From Acephala macrosclerotiorum (lineage: Eukaryota > Ascomycota > Leotiomycetes > Helotiales > Mollisiaceae), in contig MU119281.1 of the NCBI GenBank assembly GCA_014904845.1, positions 1-64,000 on the forward strand: 64,000 bases of DNA. Reading direction: 5' to 3'. The notes under the pieces were generated by a model. It made no database searches. It saw only the letters and a list, made by a program, of their open reading frames with translations, and had not been told where the DNA came from. The position numbers and the translations under genes are program-made. This document shows, piece after piece, positions 50,448 to 61,597 of this stretch (positions are counted from its first letter, which is position 1; the number at the start of each line of letters is the position of its first letter).

Positions 50448-50852
50448 TTTGGGCGAAGGTCGAGATTTTGCTGGGAGAAACTGAGAGGATAGCCAGGTGA
50501 TGGCGCGAGTTATACTGCGAGGTGGGATTTGGGACGCGTGATTGTGTTCAAGGTCGTGAATGTAATTCGACAAACGCAATAGATGCTCGAGAAGCCGATG
50601 CTGATGTCTAAGTCAATCACGAGGTCGGCAAGCCTGGATAGACAAGAAGCCTGGCGATTGTCCTATGTATTCAAAGCATATCCTCGATGCAAAATTCCAG
50701 CCGAATGTTTATAGTCCGGTGGGACTTTGGTTTCAGGTAACGCCTTCGATAAATGCCCAGGTACAAACAAAGCAATCTCGTCTCGAGAAGTGCTTTCTTA
50801 GACTGAAGACATGAGCGTTTCAAAACCCCAAACTTGAAGCGGCAAAGAATCG
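50448..50852. other. Intergenic
   Basis: 3' region of the cupin gene and upstream region of the small membrane protein; nothing else seen. Confidence 0.4.
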
Positions 50853-51511
50853 TTATACATGACCCTGAGCAAGACGTTGAGTCGCATATGGCTTCCAAGC
50901 TCTTCCCATCGCGTTGATCCAAATCTCGACCAGTGGTCCTCCAGCTCCAAAAATAGGGTCCGAATTCGGAACAGGAACGTCCGTCGAATTTTCGGCTTTC
51001 TCTTTTGTTTCCTCCTCGCCCGCTTTGCAGAAGTTGTTGTCCCAGTGAGGGCTGCCCTGTTGGCTGTATCAGCATGTCTGTAGCTAATAGATCTCGAGAA
51101 GTGTTCTCCTACCTTGGGGTATAGTCCCACGTATTCATAATCATTACTGCTTTCCAAGCTGCAATGCGCCACTCCTGCTGGCAACACAATAGCGTCTCGT
51201 TTCTTCAGCTCTACTAGCGAATCATCGTCAGCCGCAGGATCGAGTGGTCCTCGCCCCAGCAGCAACCGACTGTGCCCTTTGAAGACGGCATAGCATTCGT
51301 GCGTGAGGCTGTGGAAGTGATGTGCTGGATAGTGCTTGAACACTCCTCCCTTCAACCAGTTGTTCGGTTCGATCAGCTCGCAGATCGACTCGGGGGTGGG
51401 ATTAATGGGTAATGCTGATCGGTATATGAGAACTGGGAGAGGAGAGTTTGGAACGTGAGGCGTAGGTCGTTGGAGGAAGTAGGTCTCTGGCGGAGAGATA
51501 GCTGACGGCAT
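50853..51511 (-). CDS. Cupin-domain protein (YjlB-like)
   Basis: Exons 51511-51113 and 51056-50853 (56-base intron, phase 0) give 200 residues, normal for this fungal and bacterial family. The cupin barrel is clear: NNWLKGGVFKHYPAHHFHSL with a His cluster, THECYAVFKGHSRLLLGRGP, then DAIVLPAGVAHCSLES. These His and Glu residues would bind a metal. After the intron come GSPHWDNNFCKAGEEET and the conserved ending DPIFGAGGPLVEIW. The reaction is unknown; relatives are annotated only as cupin proteins. No signal peptide is seen, so it is likely cytosolic. Confidence 0.8.
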
Positions 51512-51707
51512 ATTTCTGCATGTGCTTCGTCATCGTCGGTCGTCGTTGGTGTTCTAGAAGAGATGGTGTTGACAAGCTGACGTTGAAGGATGGCGGGGTA
51601 TTCGTTAGGGCGGCGGCCAACCTCCAGCACCAAGCACATCTCTCTTCTGTAGAAATTACCACTTTGTTTCCAAAGTTGATGTACACTTCAAAGTCGAGTT
51701 TGCGAGA

Positions 51708-52217
51708 TTATTGATCTACTCCAGCTCCGACAACCAATGTACCAACCGGTTCTGGCCTCGTTGAGAAGAGAATCTTGTACTTCACAATCTCGACGACCTC
51801 CAACTCAGCGATACCTTCGTCCTCTCCCTCACCATCCATATCAACATCCATCTTGTCCGCAGACTCGCTTTTCCTCTTTCGAATAATAGCGATGGCTTTG
51901 GGCAGCTTCTTCACCTCGCCAGAGAGTCGTTGATGCCTTCCCACATACATATATACACGCTTCATCCACGCTGTACTGCTCGCATTCTGCGGATCGTAGT
52001 CTGGGAAGACGAGACGACCTATTGCTGTTTCTCGCAGGGTACTGCTACTATCTCGGTCTGCAGAAAGCATATCCTCGTCATCAGGGACTGGCAGATTGAT
52101 CGTGCCTTGTAGTTCGAGGAGAGCAAGTCCTGATGGGGTCTGTAGAAGCTGAGGAAGTGGATTTATCGTGCTTGTCAGCGGAGTCGAAGTTTTCGGGTGT
52201 ATTTGCACGTCTGGCAT
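51708..52217 (-). CDS. ctf8: Chromosome transmission fidelity protein 8
   Basis: A single exon of 169 residues. Ctf8 pairs with Dcc1 and Ctf18 in the alternative clamp loader that handles PCNA at the fork and supports sister-chromatid cohesion. The family signature is complete: GLALLELQGTINLP, then IGRLVFPDYDP, and the strongly conserved WMKRVYMYVGRHQRLSGEVK followed by KLPKAIAIIRKR. The C-terminus has an acidic insert (DVDMDGEGEDEG) and ends VEIVKYKILFSTRPEPVG, where family members typically end with the strand that binds Dcc1. Start and length are normal and no lesion is seen. It lies head-to-tail upstream of the cupin gene with 196 bases between. Confidence 0.9.
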   Translation of the reverse strand: MPDVQIHPKTSTPLTSTINPLPQLLQTPSGLALLELQGTINLPVPDDEDMLSADRDSSSTLRETAIGRLVFPDYDPQNASSTAWMKRVYMYVGRHQRLSGEVKKLPKAIAIIRKRKSESADKMDVDMDGEGEDEGIAELEVVEIVKYKILFSTRPEPVGTLVVGAGVDQ

Positions 52218-52982
52218 GTTGTTTAACGATGTTGGAGGCTTTTGAGTTTCCGGAATGTATTGTGAGAAGAAGTTGTGTCGCGTCGACGCGCTGTCGGTTA
52301 ACGCTCACTATGGTTACGAGTTAGCGTCATTCCAGCGATCAAGACGTGCGCCCGAACATTTATACTGAATTTGAGAATACCACCGGCATCCTCTCTCTCT
52401 ATCTTGTTGAAAAGTAAGAATAGAGGCCCTCGCCTCTCTTTTCGAGCGAGATTTAATTCATTCCGCTGGGGAACAAAGCTGCCTGCAATGGATAGAAATG
52501 TAATCCCCGCGTGCATTTTGAACATCCAGTTTTGAAACTTGTCCCTGGGGGCAACGCGGTACCTTGTTCCCGCCCGCATTGCATATAGGCAACTATAATT
52601 AAAGAATCCTCTCTTAAACTTCCAATGCCCTTGCTCGCAGGTTCTAATCCGAGACCGGCGCTGCCAATGAATAAACCTTAATCATTCTTACAAATCTGCA
52701 ATTCCTGCTACATTGCTACACCGCAGAGGTCTCACGAAAGTATTGCGGTTCTTAAAAGCAACTTCTACGTTTGATTTGTCCACTATTAGAAGTTGATTTC
52801 AGGAAGCCCGTTAAAATTCATTTGCATTGTCATTATGAGAAAAGCCAAGTTCTGCCACTAAATGGCAACCTAGTGAAAGGAGCCTTCCTTCCCCTCTAAT
52901 CTTTCCAACACTTTTGGCCTAAAACTCCGATCCGTCCAATCAGTCACAAATCGAAGTGTCAAACCCCCAATCGCAAAAGTTA
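52218..52982. other. Intergenic
   Basis: Presumed ctf8 promoter and 3' region of the Zn2Cys6-PHD gene; no gene seen. Confidence 0.4.
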
Positions 52983-54757
52983 TCACTTAATTGTAATGGA
53001 TGGGAGGGTTACTTCGCTGAGAGCAACTTGCGCCTTGATGGTAAAAGGTAGCTGTCCTTTCACACTCTCCTCTTCAAAATATCGAAAGCCACGAGATATA
53101 ACCCAATCAACTGTCCTTTCCGACAGATCCGTGGGAGAATGAAGGATCTGATTCCCATTTTTATCATAAGGTTGTGCGGACTGCTTGTCGAATGGCTCTC
53201 CGATCGTTGGTTCAATTAATTCTAATCTCCCACCCAATGATTGCAAGTACGACCACAGCAAGATCGTATGTTTGATGATGTCCGATTTGGCAATTGAGTG
53301 TTGTATAATTGGTCCAAATGACTTTGTTAGTGGCTCGAGAAAGTTCTCCAGTTTGCGAGTGAACATTTCCTCCGTTGAGAGTACAGCTGCTTGGAAATGC
53401 GGTTTGTCCCAAGCCCTGAGTCGAATTTCTCTAAGAAATCGATGCCCACTCCCTTCTGATCCTGTACATTGTTAGAATATCCATCTGGAAACAGACGCCG
53501 TCAACTTACTGTCTTCTACTGCAGACCATATTGCTGACATCAAAGCCAGTGTGGGTTTTATGTTCGGCAGATTGTACAGTGGGGTTGCATTGCTGATAAC
53601 GTCAAATGCAAACCAAGTTATCAAGCCACGATGTACCAGAGAAAAATTGACACTTTCCACATCCGGAGTGATGCTAAGGGCTCCGCCAGCTGGCGTCTTG
53701 AGCATCTTTCGTAGTGCCGTAGTAATGGGTGCATGCCAAAGAGCTTGTTTACATCCAACATCATCTAGTTCGAACCACGGTTTCTCGTTGGCATTTCCTT
53801 TCCCGACATCGACAAACTCCCATGCCGCCAAAGGCTTTTGGAAAAAAGGATTGTCTTCGCCGTTGAAGCGGGTGATGTTTGAACGAACCTCTAGGTCGTA
53901 ATTTTCGACCGAGCGATGGATTTTGCGAATTAAGTCTTCCACCGTGTCCTTGTCGCATCCTTGATATTTAGTTTTCTCCACGGGCCCGAATGATATGTAG
54001 CTCAAGGCATCCTTGGAGGCTTTCGTAGTGCAATCGCTTGTATGCTCGGGACTTTCAATAACGTCCATGAAACGCGCTTTCGCTTTGGCTATCTGGGTTT
54101 TATAGCCTTGCCCTGGCTGACGAAGGCAAGCGGTGCAGATAAAAAACGGTTCTGCGAGCTCATTTGGCGACATGAAGAGAAGGTGGAGAAAGCCTTCCGA
54201 ATGGAGTAAACAAGAAACATGATACCATGCTCCACACCCGGCGATCGCGCACTCGATCCACTTTTTTTTTGACTTTTGAGAGCCTTTGGACGGCTTATTT
54301 CTTCCACAGCCTTGACATATGACCAATAGTTCGCTCTCTTCTCTCTCTTTCGCAATGCTTGAAAGGCCGGGTGAAATGGATTGTGCTTGGACAGGCTGTA
54401 CTTGATTCGGTCGCGGAATGTGGATAGACAATACGTCGTCGTCTGCTTTGGTCGAGAGAGTTATCGAAGGGTTTTTTAGTGCAATCCTGAAAACGAAGTG
54501 TTAGAACCCAGCAACTTCATGTAGTACTTAGGAAGAAGTGTTTACCTCTTTGCGACACGCTTGGCGTGTTTATTGCCACGATCCTTCTTGGTCTTCACAA
54601 CGCCGACATCGCAAGGAAAGTCGAGGACGGCCTCACTCTCACTGCAGCGAACGCAGAGTGTCTCAGTCAGATTTACGCACTTTTGATAGCGATCACGGCA
54701 ACGAGTGCACGCTGTACCAAAAGGTCTCTTCCGGCGCTTGTGCTTCGGTGCTTCCAT
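52983..54757 (-). CDS. Zn2Cys6-like plus PHD-like zinc finger protein
   Basis: Exons 54757-54546, 54486-53510 and 53461-52983, with introns of 59 and 48 bases, give 555 residues. Residues 15-55 hold a Cys pattern close to a fungal Zn2Cys6 cluster: CTRCRDRYQKC, then CVRC and a later Cys, with a basic KHKRRKRP before it. Around 128-190 a PHD-type finger follows: CQGCGRN, WIECAIAGCGAWYHVSCL and FICTAC, giving a C4HC3-like order. The rest is helical with no recognised domain. The combination suggests a nuclear, chromatin-reading or DNA-binding regulator. It is transcribed away from the Hsp70-Zn2Cys6 gene, with 665 bases between the starts. The exact family was not recognised. Confidence 0.7.
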
Positions 54758-55422
54758 GCTGGGACGGGCGCGACGCGGGTCGATTACCCGTTTCGCGTAG
54801 GACTCAGGCGTTCGAGGACTGAGAAGTCAAATCTTGAGAGGGCACTCAAATGAAAACTAGGCAAGCAGTAAGTAACGAGAAATAAATAACGAAGGTGTGT
54901 TGTTTGTTCCTTTGACGGTATGGTAGTCGGCCCAGAGACACGAGGGAAGATTTTCCTCACCCAGCTCGGACCCATGAAAATACGGCACAACATTCTGACC
55001 TTGTACAAGTACCAAAACATTATTACCAGAAGTGCAGATGCTAGGTGGGCAGATTTTGTACCCAACAATTACTGCTGTCTCTCTACTACATATCGAATTT
55101 ATTTCTCGTCTTTTGCTGCATGCAAACTTGCGCAATATTGCACCTATAACTATGAAAACTAGTTTGTTACTAGATGCGACGAAGGCGTATTAACCACATG
55201 TATCCCGTATTCGGGTAGACCGCTAAACGGATTTCTGCTGCATCTTGTTCTAAGGGCCTGCCCTACGGGTTGTGTTAGTTATGTTTACTCGGCCAGAGAA
55301 ATTACCCGCAGGCGCGTTTCTTCCTCCTCAACAACTCGCCCTTTCCACCGTCGATTCTTTTTGGAACAGCAAAACATATCGCTTATATCGCTTTCATCCC
55401 ATCACACACTAGGATAAGCGCG
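54758..55422. promoter_or_regulatory. Shared divergent promoter region
   Basis: This 665-base interval separates the start codons of two divergently transcribed zinc-cluster proteins. A pyrimidine-rich stretch (about 55315-55400) precedes the Hsp70-like start. No specific binding site can be assigned. Confidence 0.45.
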
Positions 55423-58400
55423 ATGGCCTGGAGAACTTGTATTTGGGGCATAGACCTTGGGACTAGCACAACAACAGCCCGAAACGTCACTACTCAGGAC
55501 TCTCTTGATGCTCAAGGGAACTTGCGGAGGCAAAAGATCGGTGAGATCAGCGAGGTTAAAGATTGGCCCTATGGTAATAATGGCCAGACGCTAGGCGATG
55601 TCTGCTTGCCAACAGAGCTCGTGTTTGATAGGGCAACTCGAAAGCTTCTGTACTTCGGGTTCCAGGCACGACACTACCTCAAGGACCCGTACCCAAATCC
55701 CCCATTCAATACTGTCTACGTTGTCGAGCACATCAAGTTACTACTTCTTGATCCATCGGAAGCTACCGTCAAGACAGCAGATTCGGAGAGACGTCGTGTC
55801 CTACGCGAGGAACTGACCGCTGTGCTTGGTCGTGAACCACAACACGTCTTCGCCGAGTTTCTCGACAAAATAGTTCACCATATTGTAGGCAGTGCACATC
55901 TGAACTCCCCAGTGGGGCTACACCGCTCTCACGTCGAGTTAGTCCTTGCATTCCCTTCTGGATGGCCGGAGCACGTACATACGATGGTCGCTTGCATCGG
56001 AGCGAAAGCGATGGAGAAAGCCATAACAGCTCATGGTCTCCATGACATGGAGTTCGGGATGGAAAACGTCTATACTGTATCGGAAACTTTGTCTGGAGTC
56101 AGGGAATGGCTTCGAGATACTATCTCAGAGGCTGAGGCTTCAATGGAGTTGATCAGACACCCAAACAACCTGGATTCGCTGAATGTAAGCAAAAAGCCTG
56201 TACCAACCTTTGGCTCTGATACTTACAATTATTTAGGAGGGTGATTTTTTCCTGGCAGCGGACATTGGTGGAGGAACGGGGGATCTTATGACATTACGAC
56301 TTATCTCTAAAAGGCCTTTGCAAGTCGCACAATTTGGACGGACACGATGTGAGTCTCTCTTTTATATTTGGAAATAGATCTGTTGAACTAATGAATCCGC
56401 GGCAAGCTCTCGAAGTCTCCGGTGCCGCAGTAGAAGCAGAGTTCGAGCGTTTCATCGAGCCGCAGATCACTCCCGCGGACTACCCAGATGACATTGGTCA
56501 ACTGAGGTATCAAATCTGCCGACGATTTAAAGAAGACAAGAAGGATTGTGGACTTGCTCACCAGGGTTCCAATTGGAATTTCCAAGCGCCTGGATTGCGT
56601 GGAGGTCGAACTCCATTCTTGAAGAAAGACCATCTAAGCCTTGAATGGTACGAGCCCACCCCCCCATACATGTTCACAAAACACTAAACTAGGATCAGGA
56701 GATTTCTTGAGAGAAGCTTTGATCTGCCAATTGACACACTTGAGTTGGAAGCGAAACGGCGTTGTCGCGAGCATCCCGAGATAAAAGTACGTTGATGCTA
56801 CCTTGACCCACACCTAGACACTTGCTTACCCTGCTTCTTTTGCTTCAGATGATCGTCTTTCTTGGACAATTTGGGGGCTTTTCGGCATATCTCAAAAAGC
56901 GCATGTCAGAAAGCTCACTGAGCGGGATGGTCAAAATCCGATATAGCCAGTCAGGTAAACTGGACGTTGTCAAGGGTGCCATCTCTGATCGTCTGCACCT
57001 GAACGACGCCTTTATGCCCAAATTCGAGACGCAAAAAAGTTACGGCACGCTGGTGACGATAGAGTATTACGAAGGTTCGGAAGGGTGGACGACTTTCCCC
57101 AAGGCTCGGCAGCAAGGCGCAGTGATTGTAAGAGACCAGGATGGACCTGGTGGACCATGGCTTAAGGTCATTGAATGGGCCATTCCGAAGGTGAAGTACC
57201 CAATCTTTATGATCTCATAGATCAGTCTTTATTACTTTCACTGACTAATATCTTGCTTCAGAACATGACTCTTGCAAATAGTCAGCGAACAATTACGAGT
57301 TCATATCACCATACCTGGAAAATTCCTCAGCGCAATGGCATCTCCTTCGAAGATCTGATCATTGTTTCCGATGAAGACATCCCACCACGGAATGCGCAAG
57401 GACTCGCCTATACATTGTGGACAAAGGATCATGAGCAAAACAGATTATTCGTTGGTGGACGAAGGCGTAAGCACCCTTTGGCCTTCGTGACGAAAGGAGA
57501 TATCTAATGACATGACAGTTCAAGTTCAAAAAATACGGTTCGGCTGGAATCTTTCTATGTCTCAGAAGCTAGATGCTACTGGGCAACCCATTGGACCCTA
57601 CCAGCCCGAAGACATGGAAATCATCAAGACTCGAAAACCGCACAGAAAATCTCAACAGCATTTCAAACTCACATACGATCTGGGCTGGGAAATAACGGAG
57701 ATGCAAGTCAAGTTGCACGTCAAGGCAAAGCTTGGCGCGGGACCGTTCACAAGTCAGCTGGCAAAGCAATATCGGGTCAACTCACATGAAAAGAAGTATG
57801 TCAGCGAGTCAAGGTCACAGACTTTACAGAGGGAAATCCAGATCCATAGAGGTTCCATTCTGGATCCGGAAGCTGCTGATCCAGACACTGAGTCTGATAG
57901 CGGACATGGGTTCTTCAATGAGGGCAATTTTGCTGGAAATAGTGTTCGCGATGATTTCTCCGGTACGAATCGACCACCTGGTCCAATGGGTACTTCAATG
58001 TCGACGTCGATGAGGCAACCACCATCACGTTTCAACCTTAGGAGTACCAGCAACAAATCAGCAGTATGTGTCTTCTAGTCAAGGGTATGGATCAAGCTAA
58101 CCAAGATTGTAGAGCTTTTCTGTAAGTAACAAAGAGAGGGATTCAGGTTCTTCTTCGCAAGGCGCAAGAGTAAACGGGAGACGTCGAGAAGGTTAGTCCA
58201 ACGGGAAAGCACAAGGGTGCGATAGCTTATGCTTCGCAGGCTGTTTTAATTGCAAGATTCGCAAGAAAAAATGCGATTGCACTCTCAATTTCAATCCAGC
58301 ACACGGTACTTCTGGCTGTAGGGAGTGTTCGAAATGGGGGCTCGATACATGTTACATGAAAGATCCGTCGTGGGCAAAGGACAAGCCCCAGGTAGCCAGG

Positions 58401-58511
58401 CACAAAAGCGAGCTGAAACAGAGGGTAACGGTAGTAAAAGGCAAAGGCCGAGTATCCAATTCTCCCGGGACTGTTGCCAGAAGGAGCATCGCCGATAGCC
58501 CTACAATTTGA
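55423..58511 (+). CDS. Hsp70-like ATPase fused to a C-terminal Zn2Cys6 cluster
   Basis: Nine exons join without any stop: 55423-56184, 56237-56348, 56407-56647, 56693-56786, 56849-57190, 57262-57466, 57519-58063, 58113-58191 and 58240-58511. They give 883 residues. The third exon could instead begin at 56416. Hsp70-type ATP-binding motifs are present: IWGIDLGTSTTT at 7-18, LAADIGGGTGDLMTL near 259, and VFLGQFGGFSAYL near 405. As in fungal HSPA12-like proteins, there is no typical substrate-binding domain. A Ser-rich link (SSSQGARVNGRRRE) leads to GCFNCKIRKKKC near 794 and GCRECSKWGLDTC, a binuclear zinc cluster with CX2C, X6 and CX2C spacing, then a basic tail. Such a protein could couple ATP state to DNA binding in the nucleus; this is inference. 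Two separate genes remain possible but every junction keeps frame. Confidence 0.75.
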
Positions 58512-59330
58512 GATAACCTCTCAAGGCTTGGGATCGAGTCATCCGGCCCATCCACATCATCTGGTTCAATTTATGTTGATTCAAGTAGCAGATGGTAGTT
58601 CAGCGGATACTTCTCTTTATTGTATCTAGGGGAGGAGGAGTTGTGATATTACTGGGTGCGAATTGTAGCTAGGTTTCAGATTGCTGGCTTGAGTACTTTG
58701 GAGATATCGATGCAGGGTGAATGTGTCCTCTCGTCATGCAAGAATATCTACAACACCTAATGATCTTGAAAGTCTCATGCCATGCTTCTAGATTCTTTAA
58801 TCAGTACATCTCTTAACTACAGGTGACGCTTAGCAGAGCATCAAGGTTTCTTCTAGCTCAACAGCCCACTGGGATGCGCCGGTAGAGCACAACGCTATTC
58901 ACAACTCATAGAGGATTGCCTGCCATGAGAATATCCTGATTGATAAGAAAAGCCATTTTTCTTGATTATGGACATACCTTGCGGGCGTATTTTCCGTGCG
59001 CCTGCTGCTGGGGACGTATTATATTATAAACGAAGGTTCGATATCTGGGCAAACCGCTTCTAGCTAAAGATACAAAGGTGCCCAAATTTTATCACGTGCC
59101 ACGGCCACAATTCTTCATGCGATGGCCGCAGCTGGATAATGGTGTTACCACAATGCAATCTACTATACGTCTAACACAAAGCCAATCAGGCTTTCTAGAT
59201 TCCTAAATTGCATCTCTTACATCAAGTAAAAATTTGGAAGTGGTTAGAGGTATCACGTGCACTCTTCTTGCATCTTGGTATCCTTGCTTTGCAATACCCA
59301 TAGACTTAAGATTAATTTTCCCTTCACTGG
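58512..59330. other. Intergenic
   Basis: No gene supported. The 3' region of the Hsp70 fusion gives way to repeat-like sequence near 59.3 kb. Confidence 0.45.
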
Positions 59331-59800
59331 TTCCGTTTTAGTCTGCAGACGTAAGCAACTGCTGCTTTAACCTGAGCTAAGGGTGAGTAGAGCCTGAGCA
59401 GAGCCTGAGCAGAGCCTGAGAATCCTGAGCACGCCCTGAGTCGGCCTACGCACTATAATATAGAACCCATTTTGGCTCCTGTGTGCCCCGGCTACAGTTT
59501 CCTTGCCGAATTTTGCCCAAGGAGCCTCGTTGTCATCCATTGGTAGTGGCCCCTAAACCACGTGCTGTAAACCCTAAAGCTGAGTCCCTCAGCTGTATCA
59601 GTAACCCCGATTATACAGCTTTACAAGGGCTTCCAGCCCCTATAAGCTCCGGGCTTACAGGGCTCTTATAAGGCCCTTCAAGGCCCTATATCCCTGTACA
59701 GCTGTATCCACCCAGCGTGGCTACAGTGGCGATTGCCCCTATAGCTTACATAAGTTCAAGGCCCTTAGGCACCTAAATCACAGCAGAGTCGATCCAGTTG
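59331..59800. repeat. Repeat cluster, probable transposon terminal region
   Basis: It begins with the 51-bp repeat shared with 12226-12276. Then come three units of GAGCCTGAGCA (59390-59420) and a stretch (about 59600-59715) full of inverted words such as GGGCTTACAGGGC, CTTATAAGGCCC and ACAGCTGTA. It is non-coding. Related words occur at 19.75 kb and 12.3 kb. It resembles subterminal repeats of a DNA transposon or LTR debris. Confidence 0.55.
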
Positions 59801-59897
59801 GAGAAGCAGCGATGGTGAGTTGAGTTGCTTTCCCAAGCCACAAAAAACCTCCCTCTCATCCCACTGCATAATCAACAGCTGATGATCATGATATCCA

Positions 59898-60785
59898 ATG
59901 GAACAAAATCAAGAGCAAAGCAAAGGAGAAACCCAGCCCAAGCCTTCTGGGCATCTGCGAGACCGAGAAGAAGAACAAAAGCCATGATCCCGTTCAAAAT
60001 TGCCTGCCCCGTCGCCGATTTCCACAGCATCGCAGGAGGCTACCCACACGAAAAACGTCTCCACCGTGCCCCCGAAAGATGGAGATGGCAGGCCCCCAAT
60101 ATACGATGAATCTTGCGATAACACGCTGGTCTCGCCGGTCTTGAATACTTGGGAGAATCTGGGGGTAGAAGGAAAGCTGCAAAAGTCGGAACCACCACTG
60201 CGTAGCCCAAGTCCTACTTCCCAGCCTGTGAATCCCACCGGACTGCAAGTCGTTTTCGAACCAGACCTGCCCCGAAAATTCGATGTCATATTTGTGCATG
60301 GTCTTGGGGACAAGTCGGCAGTCGTAGTCGTGGGATAGGATAAGGATAAGGACATCAGAAATTTCTAGCCGAAGGAATGGCTTCCTCTCGAGCTAGACAT
60401 CAACGAAGGCCGAGTGTTCTCGTTTGGATATGATGCTGGCATTACAACTTCGCCAAGAAGCTTCAAGAACATATCAAACTTCGCAAAGGATCTCTTGTTT
60501 AATCTGAAATTCGCAAAAGATGATGTAGGCGAAGAGTTAGGGCGGGGCAATGTATGTGCTGCCATCTATTCACTATATGTAGCTAACTAGTTGTAATAGA
60601 AACCCCTCGTATTCATTGTGCACAGCATGGGCGGTTTAGTTGTCGAGGCACGTTCTAAACCACATTTTACTATCAGGGTTACTAACTTATATGCAGGCCT
60701 ATATTCTAGGGTAGAATAACCCCGATTACAAGGACATCGTCCGATCTGGAAGGAAATTCCTTGGCACTCCAGAAGATCAATGATC
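59898..60785 (+). pseudogene. RIP-killed alpha/beta hydrolase, NLR N-terminal (SesB-like) type
   Basis: Read from ATG 59898, the frame gives an acidic Gln-rich start, then GLQVVFEPDLPRKFDVIFVH with GLGDK. Next come WLPLELDINEGRVFSFGYDA, FAKDLLFNLKF and, after an intron, PLVFIVHSMGGLVVE (nucleophile elbow HSMGG), then AYILG and NNPDYKDIV. This matches the serine-hydrolase domain that opens many fungal NLR-type incompatibility proteins. Stops sit where the family has Trp or Gln or Arg: TGA near 59985 (after EEEQKP), TAG near 60337 and 60367, and TAG near 60712. Each fits a C-to-T or G-to-A change. Nothing resembling a downstream NACHT or repeat domain follows, so it is a truncated relic. Confidence 0.75.
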
Positions 60786-61597
60786 ATTAAAGTTTCACAA
60801 CTTGTGAGAAAATGATCTTACATGGCACGGTATGAATACTTTTCAGCCCACTCGGCTACAAGGAATGAGAAGAACAAAGGGGGGGGATACTATCAGCAAG
60901 CAACAGAGGCAGCTTACCCGAGGCGAATCCTACATTCACAGCTTTGTTGTGAGAAGGCACTTGCCATGCTCCCTGAATAGGAGGAAAGAGGCAAATCCAA
61001 AAAATATATATATTTTTTTTTTTACCCCACTTCAGATCAATTTCAAAGCTTTTGCATATCGACGCCTTTTGTCCCATCTATATTTCCTATCAAAGATATA
61101 TCATATCTCAATCCTGCCAACCATTTGGTTTATGTTCCAACTCCCCACGAGTATATCTAGGTGTGACGATATGGGTATGTTCGAGTCGTTGGATACGGAT
61201 ATTTTCAAGGTCGCGAATATTTAAATCTGGCATTAGGATTATTGGCTTCAGCTATAGCACCAGAAAGGATGGGCTGGGAAGAGGAGCATAGAGAAGGGTG
61301 GTGGAGGTGAAAGAATACATACTGTTCTCAATAGCCATTGCGCAAAGGTTAAGTAAAATAACACTGAAGAGGCTGATAACTGTGCTAATAATACCGAATG
61401 CGAGAGTAATGGATATATCTAAGGACACTATAATAATAGTTAGTCAAGCATTTACAGGCGGGGGAAGTTGTAAATAGGGTGGTTAGGATATTCCAACACA
61501 AGGCTGAGATCAAAGCGAGACGTGAATTTGCAATGTGTTACTTGAAAATACAAAAACCTCTTGCCCTATTAACGCAGCTTAGCACAGCCAAGACTCA
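60786..61597. other. Intergenic
   Basis: A TA/T tract lies near 61000-61022. No gene was seen. Confidence 0.4.

Noticed and set aside
59390..59420. GAGCCTGAGCA triplicate as a CRISPR or regulatory array
   Set aside because: The units are directly adjacent without spacers and sit in repeat debris; a simple tandem repeat explains them.
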